From Acidobacteriota bacterium (lineage in GTDB: Bacteria; Acidobacteriota; UBA6911), in contig JAFGIY010000213.1 in NCBI GenBank assembly GCA_016929335.1, positions 1 through 64,000 of the forward strand: a stretch of DNA of 64,000 nt, given 5' to 3'. Below are positions 16,949 to 25,765 of this stretch, in pieces. A model generated the notes under the pieces. The model searched no databases and was not told where the DNA came from. It saw only the letters and a list, made by a program, of their open reading frames with translations. Each line of letters opens with the position of its first letter. Within the stretch, counting starts at the first letter, position 1. Both the position numbers and the translations under genes were made by a program.

Positions 16949-17794
16949 ATGCGTTGGCAAATAGGCAGACGGAGTACCAATGTAGAAGACCGCCGCGGCA
17001 TGAGCGTGCCTCGAGCGGGAGGCATAGGCTGTCTGGGTCTTGTTATAATCGTTGCCCTCGCCTATCTGACGGGAAGCAATCCCCTCGAGCTTCTGCAGCA
17101 GGTAGGCACGGATACCTCCATTTCAAGCCAGGGGCCGGCCACCATTCCGGGAACAAACGATACCTCGCGGCAATTCGTTGAAGTTGTGCTTGGAAGCACC
17201 GAGGATGCCTGGACCCGGATTTTCTCCGAGGCGGGCCGGCAATACCGGATTCCCAAGCTTGTTCTTTTTGAAAATGCAATCAGCTCGGCCTGCGGATTCA
17301 ATTCGGCGGCCGTTGGGCCCTTTTATTGCTCTCCTGATGAGACCGTATATCTGGACCTTTCATTCTTCGAACAGCTCGACCGCCAGTTCGGAGCTCCCGG
17401 CGACTTCGCACAGGCTTACGTCATCGCTCACGAAGTAGGGCATCATGTGCAGAACCTGCTTGGAATTATGGACCAGATCGACGGGCTTAGACGCCGGGCT
17501 AATGAAACCGAATCGAATGCACTGACCGTTCTTCTTGAATTACAGGCCGATTGCTTCGCCGGAGTCTGGGGATGCCATGCAAAGGATCAAAACCTGCTGG
17601 AACCGGGCGATATTGAGGAAGGCCTTCAAGCGGCGCAATCCATTGGCGATGACCTTATTCAAAAGAGATCTCAGGGATATGTAAATCCGGACTCTTTCAC
17701 TCACGGCACTTCTGCGCAAAGATCTTATTGGTTTCGGCGCGGGCTGGAAACCGGACGCGTCGATGCCTGCAGCATTGATGCGATCGCCAGATAA
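16949..17794 (+). CDS. ypfJ: YpfJ-family neutral zinc metallopeptidase
   Basis: 281 residues. The N-terminus has the family's RR-rich stretch (DRRGMSVPRAGG), then one membrane segment (GCLGLVIIVALAYLTG). The zinc motif HEVGHHVQNLLG is intact with its catalytic Glu, preceded by FFEQLDRQFGAPGDFAQAYVIA. A later ELQADCFAGVW supplies the third metal ligand region, and FTHGTSAQRSYWFRRGL is a typical family tail. The protein is probably anchored in the inner membrane with its active site outside. Its substrates are not known for the family. Confidence 0.93.
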   Translation: MRWQIGRRSTNVEDRRGMSVPRAGGIGCLGLVIIVALAYLTGSNPLELLQQVGTDTSISSQGPATIPGTNDTSRQFVEVVLGSTEDAWTRIFSEAGRQYRIPKLVLFENAISSACGFNSAAVGPFYCSPDETVYLDLSFFEQLDRQFGAPGDFAQAYVIAHEVGHHVQNLLGIMDQIDGLRRRANETESNALTVLLELQADCFAGVWGCHAKDQNLLEPGDIEEGLQAAQSIGDDLIQKRSQGYVNPDSFTHGTSAQRSYWFRRGLETGRVDACSIDAIAR

Positions 17795-18053
17795 AGCTTC
17801 TGTTAAATTATCCCGAGCCGGTAAGAGGCCTCCGGCAATGCGTTTGGCGCCGCATTCCTGAAGAAAGGAAGCATTGGGATCTTTTCTTTGAGCCTCAGAG
17901 CCCTGGAGTCTTTGATTTGAACCGCCTCGATGACTCCAAGCCGCCAAGAATAATCAAAATCGATATTTCTCAAAAATACTCAAGTTTTCCGGAATATGTT
18001 TTTTTGGTATATTGCACCTTCACCAATGTTCGAGACTTAAGGAGCAGTGTGGT

Positions 18054-19466
18054 ATGGCTGGAATTTTCGGAGTAGCGTCCAAATTGGATGAATGCGGAAG
18101 ATCTCTTTACTATGGCATCGATTATCATTGTCACCTCGGCACCGATTACGCAGGCATGGCAATCTTCGGCAAAGATGGAATAGAGCGCAAGATTCACGAT
18201 ATTCGGGGCGAAAATTTCCGGCCGAAATTCCAGCAGGACTACGCGAAAATGAGAGGGAAATATGGAATCGGCGTCATCGGCTACGATATTCAGCCGGTGA
18301 TTCTGTCTACCCGTCACGGCATTTTCTCCGTCGTAGTGAACGGTAATATCTTAAATCTAAATGAAATTGTGTCGAACCTGCAAAGCAGGGGATCCAGCTT
18401 CGCCGAAATCCAGCCCGATTCCAGCATCAGCCCGGCTGAGGTACTAGCTGAGGTCATCAGCCGCGCAGACGATATCGAATCGGGAATTGCGGATGTCTTT
18501 AACCTCATCCAGGGTTCCGTTTCGCTGCTGATACTGACCCGGAACGGAATTTATGCCGCCCGCGACCGCCAGGGCCATTCAACCCTTGTGGTCGGAAAAA
18601 GCGATAATGAATTCGCCGTCACGACGGAAACCGCGGCATTTCCCAACCTGAAGTTCTCGATAGCCGCCGAGTTGTTGCCCGGTGAGATTATCCGGCTGAC
18701 CGAGAATGGAATTGAAAGAAGAAAAGAAGGCAGCGGCAAGGCTGCACATCCTTGCGCCTTCCTCTGGATCTATACCAGCTTCCCGGCCACGTCCATTGAG
18801 GGAATTAATGTTGAAAAAGCCCGGTACAATAGCGGAACACTGCTGGCGAAACGAGACAAGGCGGCGGGCTTCATGGCGGATATTGTGGCGGGGGTGCCCG
18901 ATAGCGGCGTCGGGCATGCGATCGGTTATGCCAACGAATCCGGAATTCCCTATGCGAGGCCTATCGTGAAATACACCCCTTCCTGGCCCCGGAGCTATAT
19001 GCCGTCAGACCAGTCCATGCGCGACCTGATTGCCGATATGAAGCTCATTGCCATTCCCGATCTTGTTCACGATAAACGGATAGTAATCTGCGACGATTCC
19101 ATTGTGCGCGGCACGCAGCTTCGGAATATGATTAAGGATAAACTGGTGGCTAATGGAGCCAGGGAAGTACACATAAGAATCGCCTGTCCTCCGCTCATGT
19201 TCCCCTGCATTTACAATCAGTCAACCCGTACGACGGGCGAACTCGCCGCCAGAAGAGCCATCCGAATGATGGAGGGCAGGGACGTTCAGGACATTTCGGA
19301 ATACCTTGACACTAAATCGCCGAAGTATCAAGGAATGGTGGAAACCATTGCCCGCGAGTTGGGAGCCACCTCCCTGATGTATCAGCAAATTGAGGATATG
19401 GCATCCGCTATCGGCAGATCCACCGATGAAATCTGTACCTTCTGCTGGACTGGCCGCCCTTCCTAA
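18054..19466 (+). CDS. PurF-like phosphoribosyltransferase lacking the glutaminase cysteine
   Basis: 470 residues from an ATG with AAGGAG nine bases upstream; the open frame starts 14 codons earlier. True PurF begins with a catalytic Cys after Met removal (CGI). Here the start is MAGIFGV, so the nucleophile is Ala, and the usual LQHRGQ region reads YHCHLGTDYAG. The C-terminal PRPP-binding loop VICDDSIVRGT (344-354) is intact. It may use ammonia instead of glutamine, act on another acceptor, or be regulatory. I recall similar Cys-less paralogues in anaerobes, usually annotated as amidophosphoribosyltransferase. No purine genes are adjacent. Confidence 0.8.
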   Translation: MAGIFGVASKLDECGRSLYYGIDYHCHLGTDYAGMAIFGKDGIERKIHDIRGENFRPKFQQDYAKMRGKYGIGVIGYDIQPVILSTRHGIFSVVVNGNILNLNEIVSNLQSRGSSFAEIQPDSSISPAEVLAEVISRADDIESGIADVFNLIQGSVSLLILTRNGIYAARDRQGHSTLVVGKSDNEFAVTTETAAFPNLKFSIAAELLPGEIIRLTENGIERRKEGSGKAAHPCAFLWIYTSFPATSIEGINVEKARYNSGTLLAKRDKAAGFMADIVAGVPDSGVGHAIGYANESGIPYARPIVKYTPSWPRSYMPSDQSMRDLIADMKLIAIPDLVHDKRIVICDDSIVRGTQLRNMIKDKLVANGAREVHIRIACPPLMFPCIYNQSTRTTGELAARRAIRMMEGRDVQDISEYLDTKSPKYQGMVETIARELGATSLMYQQIEDMASAIGRSTDEICTFCWTGRPS

Positions 19467-19563
19467 TAAAAAGAATAGGCTTTTCTGCAAAAAGACACCG
19501 AGTTTTGATGCAGTACCTCGAAAAGCCGATATCTTTGACAAAGCCGGAGAAGAGATTTTTGAT

Positions 19564-21459
19564 CTAATGCTTCGCTGTGAAGACGCGATAGGAGTGGGGA
19601 GCAATCGTTATCGGATACGTAAGGCGTTTGCTTCCGCTCATGCCAAAAACTCCGAAACCGCCGCTCGGCGAACCTTGTTTGCCCAAAAATTCGTGTCCTG
19701 TTGTTAATTCCTGGATTTTAATAAACCGCGGATCCGTTGAAATCCGAATCTCGACCGGATCGGGCAAAAACGATTCCACGATGAAGGTATCATTATCATA
19801 GACAAACAGGCTTACGTCGCCCGGGCTTTCGATACGAACATTTAAATCGCTCAATAGCACATTCCTGATCTGCGTCAAAACAGGCGCAGGAAAACTATAT
19901 AGATCGCTGAAATTTTCCGGGATTGTGAGGACATAAAGCACTCCCTTCCCATACCCGGCCTGAAGCAGCAGAGGGTATCCGAGGTCGTTCTGCGTCATGC
20001 CGCCGACCAGTTCCCAAACATCATTGGTGAGATATTGAATCTGCGGAATAAGAATATGGATGTCCGGCGCCATATCCGGCTGACCGCGGAAATTTTTAAT
20101 GATGGCCTTTCGATCCGTATAGCGGATTTCAGCTATGTCTTCGATTCCTTTGCCCTGCAGTGCACGCAAGAGACCGGATGTAATCACTACGGATTTCCCG
20201 TTGATCAGCTGCGCTTTGATCTTATCCACTATCGCCGGATCGAATGCCGCACTTTCCGTAAGCAGAATTGTCTGCGCATCGCCGGGGAATTCCGGCATGA
20301 GATCCATAGGGATTCCTATCATGCCCAGATAATTATGCAGGAAATCCTCGCCGGTCGAATGGTAGGGTTTGTAGCTTTTAAGCCCGATCGGCTTGCCCAG
20401 TTTCCCCAAAAAGCCGTCCACCTGCTCCAGCGTATATCCGGCAGCACGTGCATAAGTTGTCGGCTTAACGGTTGTTCCATCCGGTTGAGGGATTGGCGCC
20501 ATCATCGTGTCAAAGTCGAGGCTGGTCTTTTGCCCTTGCCACGGAGCTCGTTCTGCAGGGCGGATCTGACGCAGCATCTGGCTGAAGTCAAAAAGAGTGA
20601 TCTCAGGCGCTTTGGCGAAAAGAGTCAGCCATAACTGCTCGGCATAGCGGTCTATATAGCGCCCGCCATATGTATCGACCCATCCGCCGCCGTTGCCTCC
20701 CGGCTTGATGTTTTCAAAGTATCTGAAAATGGAATAACCGAGATATTCCTGCAGATGCTGGTCGCCTGACCTGTCGCGCGTCTCCGTCCCGGTATAAATA
20801 CCGTCGAAAATTTTGGGTTCTGTCTCAAGATTAAATCCAAGACCCTGAAAGTGCTCGTACCAGTTGGGGTACTTGATCACCATTTTTACTTTAGGATTTA
20901 TGCTTTTCGCCGGACCAATAACCAGTGTCCGAGCGGCTTCGTCCAGCAGATCGAGCCGGAATTGCGTCCAGCTTTTATTCCCCTTCGCACGGATGCAGTG
21001 CTCACACTTGCAGTTGGTAAAGAAAAAATCGTCGAGGATTATTTCATCGAACAGCCCTGCCGTGAATTCCACGACTTCCTTGAGTTTCTTGCGATGCTCC
21101 GGATTGGAATAGCAGTAGGTCTGGAACCGGTTCATCTCGCTGACCGTAATAGTGATTCCGCCCGCCGTCTGTATGCCGCGATCCTGGAAAAACTTTTTGA
21201 CCTTGAGAATAGTATCTTTTTCCGCAACGATCATATCGCGGTGCGTTTCAAGGTAGATTTTGTCGATTTTTACCTGGCGCGAAATTTCATTCCAGCGGGA
21301 CTCCAGCCATCCGGGGGCTCCCATTTGCCGGACTTCGTAGACGCGAGCATAGATGGAAGCAGCAAAGTTCTGATACTTGCCTGCGGCGTGAGCTGCGGGA
21401 AGAGAAAACTGCAAGCAAAACAGCGCAACGAATATTGCGGAGATACTTTTCATTGGCAT
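19564..21459 (-). CDS. Secreted protein of unknown function, TIM-barrel glycosidase-like
   Basis: 631 residues with a signal peptide ending near AAHAAG (start at this ATG or two codons later at MKSIS). The first half reads like a (beta/alpha)8 barrel: KIDKIYLETHRD, GIQTAGGITITVSE, DEIILDDFFFTNCKCEHC, KVKMVIKYPNWYEHF, DGIYTGTETRD, PEITLFDFSQML. Acidic pairs in IILDDFFF recall glycosidase active sites. The second half has a Rossmann-like, glutamine-amidotransferase-shaped region, as in GH42-like enzymes, then a small beta domain. The Cys cluster CKCEHC could bind a metal. The exact family is not recognised. Confidence 0.6.
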   Translation of the reverse strand: MPMKSISAIFVALFCLQFSLPAAHAAGKYQNFAASIYARVYEVRQMGAPGWLESRWNEISRQVKIDKIYLETHRDMIVAEKDTILKVKKFFQDRGIQTAGGITITVSEMNRFQTYCYSNPEHRKKLKEVVEFTAGLFDEIILDDFFFTNCKCEHCIRAKGNKSWTQFRLDLLDEAARTLVIGPAKSINPKVKMVIKYPNWYEHFQGLGFNLETEPKIFDGIYTGTETRDRSGDQHLQEYLGYSIFRYFENIKPGGNGGGWVDTYGGRYIDRYAEQLWLTLFAKAPEITLFDFSQMLRQIRPAERAPWQGQKTSLDFDTMMAPIPQPDGTTVKPTTYARAAGYTLEQVDGFLGKLGKPIGLKSYKPYHSTGEDFLHNYLGMIGIPMDLMPEFPGDAQTILLTESAAFDPAIVDKIKAQLINGKSVVITSGLLRALQGKGIEDIAEIRYTDRKAIIKNFRGQPDMAPDIHILIPQIQYLTNDVWELVGGMTQNDLGYPLLLQAGYGKGVLYVLTIPENFSDLYSFPAPVLTQIRNVLLSDLNVRIESPGDVSLFVYDNDTFIVESFLPDPVEIRISTDPRFIKIQELTTGHEFLGKQGSPSGGFGVFGMSGSKRLTYPITIAPHSYRVFTAKH

Positions 21460-21476
21460 TCGACGGGATTAATCAA

Positions 21477-21508
21477 ATTATGAGGACGGCTTGTGCCGTC
21501 CTCATAAT
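21477..21508 (-). terminator. Perfect 14-base hairpin ending the outer-membrane protein gene
   Basis: Arms ATTATGAGGACGGC and its exact complement around a four-base TTGT loop, 32 bases past the stop at 21540. On the minus strand it is followed by TTTGATT, a weak T-run. Confidence 0.75.
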
Positions 21509-21539
21509 AAGTCCCGGCCGGATGAATCTTCTCTAACTA

Positions 21540-22112
21540 TTAGCGCTTTCCCAGCTTGAATATGATTCCAGCGGAATATCTGAAATTGTTCGTCATATCG
21601 CCGCCCAACTTGATCCCGAAATATTCCACCTGGGCGGGGCGGATAGCCACAACATCATTTATATTGATATCGATGCCGCCGCCGAAAGCCATGGCAAAGC
21701 TGTTTTCTCTCTCAAATTCCTCATCATTAATACTTGATGTGGCAGTCGTACGCGCATATCCAAAAAGGCCTTGGACAAATGGCGTTACTTTTCCCATGCG
21801 AAAAGATGCTTTCGGTCCAAACATGATGGAATGTATCTTGACGTTAGCGTCAACCTCTCCCTCCTCATCGATTTGGCCGTAATAACCGCCAAAGTCCGCC
21901 AGGAAGGCCAGATAGTTGTTGCCGTTCAGGGCAACAGAAGCATTCCAGCCATGCATATTGAGGCTGATCTCCTCATCATCCCCATCCAGAGTGCTGGTAT
22001 CAGGTCTGAAATAGGAGTATCCACCGAAAATTTCAGCAACCGGAGTATCCTGCGCAACCGCCATTATAGAAAAGCCCAACAAGAGTACTGCCACCAGCAA
22101 AAGCTTTTTCAT
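21540..22112 (-). CDS. Small outer-membrane beta-barrel protein
   Basis: 190 residues with a signal peptide (KKLLLVAVLLLGFSIMAVAQ). The mature part has alternating amphipathic strands typical of an eight-stranded OmpA/OmpX-like barrel: VAEIFGGYSYFRPD, GWNASVALN, FLADFGGYYG, VKIHSIMFGPKASFR, VTPFVQGLFGYA, and a C-terminal FRYSAGIIFKLGKR. A GGGIDININ segment near residue 150 fits the family. A good GGGGG ribosome site precedes the start. It stands alone with its own terminator. It is probably structural or adhesive; no substrate can be read. Confidence 0.85.
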   Translation of the reverse strand: MKKLLLVAVLLLGFSIMAVAQDTPVAEIFGGYSYFRPDTSTLDGDDEEISLNMHGWNASVALNGNNYLAFLADFGGYYGQIDEEGEVDANVKIHSIMFGPKASFRMGKVTPFVQGLFGYARTTATSSINDEEFERENSFAMAFGGGIDININDVVAIRPAQVEYFGIKLGGDMTNNFRYSAGIIFKLGKR

Positions 22113-22479
22113 CAGTCATCCCCCTTATTTTTTAACCATGTGAATATCTTTTACTTAACATCAGCGCGAAAATCATAGAAACGAAAAGTTTCTCCGTACC
22201 GGAATGTATCTTTTGCTTAGATCCACTCCTGCCAGGGATGGGAGCAAATTATACTAATGGCATCCTTCATGTCAAGTTCTTATCGCGGAAATAGATAGCG
22301 GACAAAGCCGGCCAGCTGCAGACCTAACATTCACATTCACCGTGCTTTCCCTGATTCCCATTTCTCAAGGGCTCCCCCTGAGTGCTGAATCCCGCCTATG
22401 CTATTGGGCATAAATATCGATCTGTCAGAAGGTTCAAGGCGCCGGCAAAAAGATCCGCCCTGCTCCATGAGCGGTTCAT
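22113..22479. other. Intergenic region upstream of the barrel gene and downstream of the molybdenum hydroxylase
   Basis: About 370 bases. It should hold the promoter for the minus-strand barrel gene. I see AT-rich DNA near 22125-22160 but no convincing promoter pair, and no gene or RNA. Confidence 0.3.
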
Positions 22480-24966
22480 TCAGGCTTTCCCCAAAGCTTT
22501 AAGAACTCGTTCGGGCGTGATCGGGAAATTCTTCACCCAGACTCCCAGCGCATTATGTACCGCCGGCTCGATTAGCGCAGGAACAACCGTGGCTACATCC
22601 TCCGCGATGCCGACCGTCCCATATGGGCCATATCCCATTCCCGTTTCCACAAGGAATGTATCGATATTTCCTATATCCTGAATGGTCGCGATTTTGTAAT
22701 CGAGAAGATTGCCGTTCAGCATCACACCGGTAACGGGATCATGTATCACCTCTTCACTCCGACCCCTTCCCAAGGCCATGCAGGCGCCGCCGTACTGCTG
22801 CCCCTCGCATCCTTCCCAGCTCACAACTCGGCCGACATCGTTCACATTCACGATCCTGGAAACGATAACCTCGCCGGTCTCAGGATCCACTTCCACTTCC
22901 ATAAAATGAGCCTGCCTGCAGAGCCGGAGCCTCTGGCTCGCATAGGCGCCCTGCTGCACCTGATATCCAAAAGCAAAGAGAGGTTCCGTAAAATTACTCC
23001 GCTGAGCGCCCTTTCCCATTTCCGGCGTGCTGCAAAGCGGCCCCTCTCCTCCAGCCGGTCCCACCAAATCCGCAAGGGACATCCGAACGGAAGGATCGTC
23101 CTTAACAAAGACAATACTGTCTTGAATATCCAGATCTTCAGGCTTCCTGCCGGGAAAGGCTGGAGGGAAGCTTCCCCTCGCCGTTACTCCGCGAGGATTC
23201 GTCGCGACTTCAAGAATTTTCTTTTTCAACAGGCGCGCTGCATTTCGGATGGCAAATCCGTTCACCGAAAGATTGGTTGATGAGTCCGGAGTCATTGTGA
23301 AAAAGCCGGGATCCATGTGCGGCCTGTAGAAGACATCTTCGACCTTCATCCCCAGTTCGTCCGCCGCAATCTGGCAGTAGGCGGTTTCTGCATTTACACC
23401 GATATCGCAGCGCATTCCCAGAACATTTGCCGTTCCATCCTGACGCTCAATCCGGATGGCAATTTCCCCGGATCCGGAGGAATCCTCCCACTCATGAGTC
23501 CAGGTGAAAGCTATCCCGTGCATCCGGCCGTTCGGCAGCCGCCGGGTTCCCGGCAAATGCCAGTTGTTATCCCAGTCAATCGCTTTCTTGCCTTTCTCAA
23601 TGCATTCTCTCAGACTGTCTCTTACGGGGAAGCCCAGCTCGGCCTTGCGCTGATTAAGCCAGTCCATGTCATGCCCCTCGGCTCCGTCATTCTTGAGCGC
23701 AACCTCCAGGGGATCCATTCCCAGTGCATCGGCAACATGCTCGAAGATCAGAGTGAGCGTCATGCAATTCGAATTCTGCTCGCATCGTGTAGGTACGTTG
23801 GGCCCCTTGTTGACCTGCAAGGCGTAAAGCCTGGCATATATGTTGGGGATTTTTGTATTTTCAGCCAGGTGATGAAATGCCCCAAAAACAGGGAACCATT
23901 GATTAACAACCAAGGCTTTTCCTTTTACCGCGGTGATGGTTCCGTCCCTTTTGGCCCCCACCTTAAAAAAGTAGGTACCCTCATCCATTTCTCCGCCGTA
24001 AAAATCGTCTCTTCGATCGAATACCCACTTAATGGGTCTTCCCGTTCTTTTTGCCAACAGCGCGGCGCAATAATAGGGCCCCATCATCCAGGAGCAATGA
24101 GTCCATCCGCCGAAGCTTGCGCCCTGGTACGGGCAATGAAGCTGAATCTGATTCATCGGGATGCCGCCAAACCATGAAGCAATAGCCCGCTTGCTGACCA
24201 GCGGATGCTGCTGTTTCAACCAGACTTCCGGATACTCTCCATTCCATCGGACCACGCCGCATGGACGTTCAGGGCCCATCCATGTATTAGCGTATCGCTT
24301 CGTCTTGAATTCCATGATCTCATCCGCTTCCGCAAATCCCTGCTCCACATCGCCATGCTGTTCTACATCCATGAACCCTTCATTGTAGTGGTTGCCATCC
24401 GGATACAGCTCCGGGTTTGCCAAAGGGGAGCTCTTATGGACGGCTTCCTCCTCATCCAGAATAAAGGGCCTCTCCTCCCAATCCACATCTATCAGTTTTA
24501 TGGCTTCTTCCACAATGCTTTCCGTATCCGCCGCGATCATTACGCCGACCGGTTCTCCCTGGAAGTAGGCAAACGGTGGCAAAACCGTAGCAAGGTTCGG
24601 CACATGTCCGCCCAGGTTTGCCATGTCAGGAAGCTCCGGGTCGTCATACCGAAGGATGCCTCTCACGCCCGGATACGCTTCCGCCTTGTTTGTATTTATG
24701 CTTCTGATTTTGGCATTGGGGTAGGGAGAGGTCAGAAACTTCGCATAAATCATTCCCGGCAGACTGATATCAATCGTATAGATGGCTCGCCCGCTGGCCT
24801 TCTCATAGCCGTCCAAACGGCGGACTCCGCGTTTGCCGATATAGCCATAGCTTTCCAGCGGATATTGATCCGATCTCAGATTGTCGAACAGCTCGGTGAT
24901 CTTTTGCATCTCGTCGTTCATAGGCTGGCTCGTCGGTATAATTAAAATGCCAAAAACAGAACTCAT
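22480..24966 (-). CDS. Molybdopterin-binding large subunit of the xanthine dehydrogenase family
   Basis: 828 residues (a start at MNDEMQ, 15 codons in, is equally likely; neither has a good ribosome site). The small domain (KASGRAIYTIDISLPGMIYAKFL; YFQGEPVGVMIA) and the four-part molybdopterin-binding region (PYQGASFGGW; PTRCEQNSNC; GEIAIRIE) are present. The C-terminal GTVGIAEDVATV supplies the probable catalytic Glu. These enzymes hydroxylate aldehydes, purines or aromatic acyl-CoAs. The FAD and [2Fe-2S] subunits usually beside them are missing here. It is divergent from the trs-type cluster, an arrangement similar to that around the aldehyde oxidoreductase of Desulfovibrio. Confidence 0.88.
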   Translation of the reverse strand: MSSVFGILIIPTSQPMNDEMQKITELFDNLRSDQYPLESYGYIGKRGVRRLDGYEKASGRAIYTIDISLPGMIYAKFLTSPYPNAKIRSINTNKAEAYPGVRGILRYDDPELPDMANLGGHVPNLATVLPPFAYFQGEPVGVMIAADTESIVEEAIKLIDVDWEERPFILDEEEAVHKSSPLANPELYPDGNHYNEGFMDVEQHGDVEQGFAEADEIMEFKTKRYANTWMGPERPCGVVRWNGEYPEVWLKQQHPLVSKRAIASWFGGIPMNQIQLHCPYQGASFGGWTHCSWMMGPYYCAALLAKRTGRPIKWVFDRRDDFYGGEMDEGTYFFKVGAKRDGTITAVKGKALVVNQWFPVFGAFHHLAENTKIPNIYARLYALQVNKGPNVPTRCEQNSNCMTLTLIFEHVADALGMDPLEVALKNDGAEGHDMDWLNQRKAELGFPVRDSLRECIEKGKKAIDWDNNWHLPGTRRLPNGRMHGIAFTWTHEWEDSSGSGEIAIRIERQDGTANVLGMRCDIGVNAETAYCQIAADELGMKVEDVFYRPHMDPGFFTMTPDSSTNLSVNGFAIRNAARLLKKKILEVATNPRGVTARGSFPPAFPGRKPEDLDIQDSIVFVKDDPSVRMSLADLVGPAGGEGPLCSTPEMGKGAQRSNFTEPLFAFGYQVQQGAYASQRLRLCRQAHFMEVEVDPETGEVIVSRIVNVNDVGRVVSWEGCEGQQYGGACMALGRGRSEEVIHDPVTGVMLNGNLLDYKIATIQDIGNIDTFLVETGMGYGPYGTVGIAEDVATVVPALIEPAVHNALGVWVKNFPITPERVLKALGKA

Positions 24967-25163
24967 GGACCAGGAAGCAGACTCGGAATAAGCTGCCCAA
25001 AAAGCGCATGCCGTTTCTTAAGCCACAATATTCACTTCGCACGGATGTGTCAAGAATGTTGCATTCAATTGCTGTACGACATTTTTTCGTCAGAGATGCT
25101 TTGACACAAGTTGGCGCTCATTCTAGCATTTAGACAGGTCCAGCTAAGCTAAAAGGTATAAAG

Positions 25164-25574
25164 ATGACTGAAGACGATAAGAAAAAACCACAAGCCCAGG
25201 AAATCCCCCACCAGATTTCCCGAAGAGAATTTGCCATCGGCTCCATGGCAATGCTGAGCGGGTATGTTCAGACAGATGCAGCCTCCATCCCGCCTCTGTC
25301 GGCGGAAGCCCAGGCCATGAAGCTCGAGATTTCTGAAAATCTCAGGAACGTGATGGAAGCGTACCACATTCTTGAAGAAGATTTGAAACGGGTGATCGAT
25401 CACGCCGAGAAAACCGGAGAGAAATTGTACCAGCCCGGAAAGAATCTGTTTCTTTCAAAGCTGCGCGTGAAAGAAGCGTACTTCTACGCGGAGTATTCTC
25501 CTATTGAGGAGGGAGGATTCAGGATCCTGGACACGTATACTCACCGGCTCCTGATACATGAAGGGCAGCTATGA
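25164..25574 (+). CDS. Tat-signal protein of the trs-type cluster, function unknown
   Basis: 136 residues. The N-terminus has a twin-arginine motif (ISRREFAIGSMAMLSGY), so export or membrane attachment is likely. The body is one helix-rich segment (LEEDLKRVIDHAEKTGEKLY) then strands ending in AEYSPIEEGGFRILDTYTHRLLI. It contains no Cys. The stop overlaps the next gene's ATG (ATGA), so the pair is coupled. I recall a similar body next to the small CPKCG protein in Desulfovibrio-type trs loci, but I cannot name a family. Confidence 0.6.
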   Translation: MTEDDKKKPQAQEIPHQISRREFAIGSMAMLSGYVQTDAASIPPLSAEAQAMKLEISENLRNVMEAYHILEEDLKRVIDHAEKTGEKLYQPGKNLFLSKLRVKEAYFYAEYSPIEEGGFRILDTYTHRLLIHEGQL

Positions 25575-25756
25575 CAGAATGGTACTGCTATAAAGATAAA
25601 GTGCAAATGCTGGATACCAAAATTACTCTGAGCTATATGCAGATGGTTCAGGAGGTCCCGGGCATTCAATGTCCAAAATGCGGCGCCGCCTATCTTTCTG
25701 AAAAGGTTGTGAGAACCGTCGTCAGAGCCGCAGAAGAACTTATTGAAGAAAAGTAA
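25571..25756 (+). CDS. Small CPKCG redox protein, DVU_1557-like
   Basis: 61 residues with a single thioredoxin-like or metal-binding pair in IQCPKCGAAYLSEKVV, and a charged helical end (RTVVRAAEELIEEK). One earlier Cys is at residue 6. The start overlaps the upstream stop (ATGA) and the stop is nine bases before the radical SAM gene. Size, motif and position match the DVU_1557 family of small redox proteins found beside the radical SAM selenoprotein TrsS. It may transfer electrons or hold a metal; that is inference. Confidence 0.75.
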   Translation: MTEWYCYKDKVQMLDTKITLSYMQMVQEVPGIQCPKCGAAYLSEKVVRTVVRAAEELIEEK

Positions 25757-25765
25757 CAGGAATGC

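Noticed and set aside
23317..24177. 286-codon plus-strand frame opposite the molybdenum hydroxylase
   Set aside because: It is a shadow of a strongly supported gene, with no ribosome site or domain.
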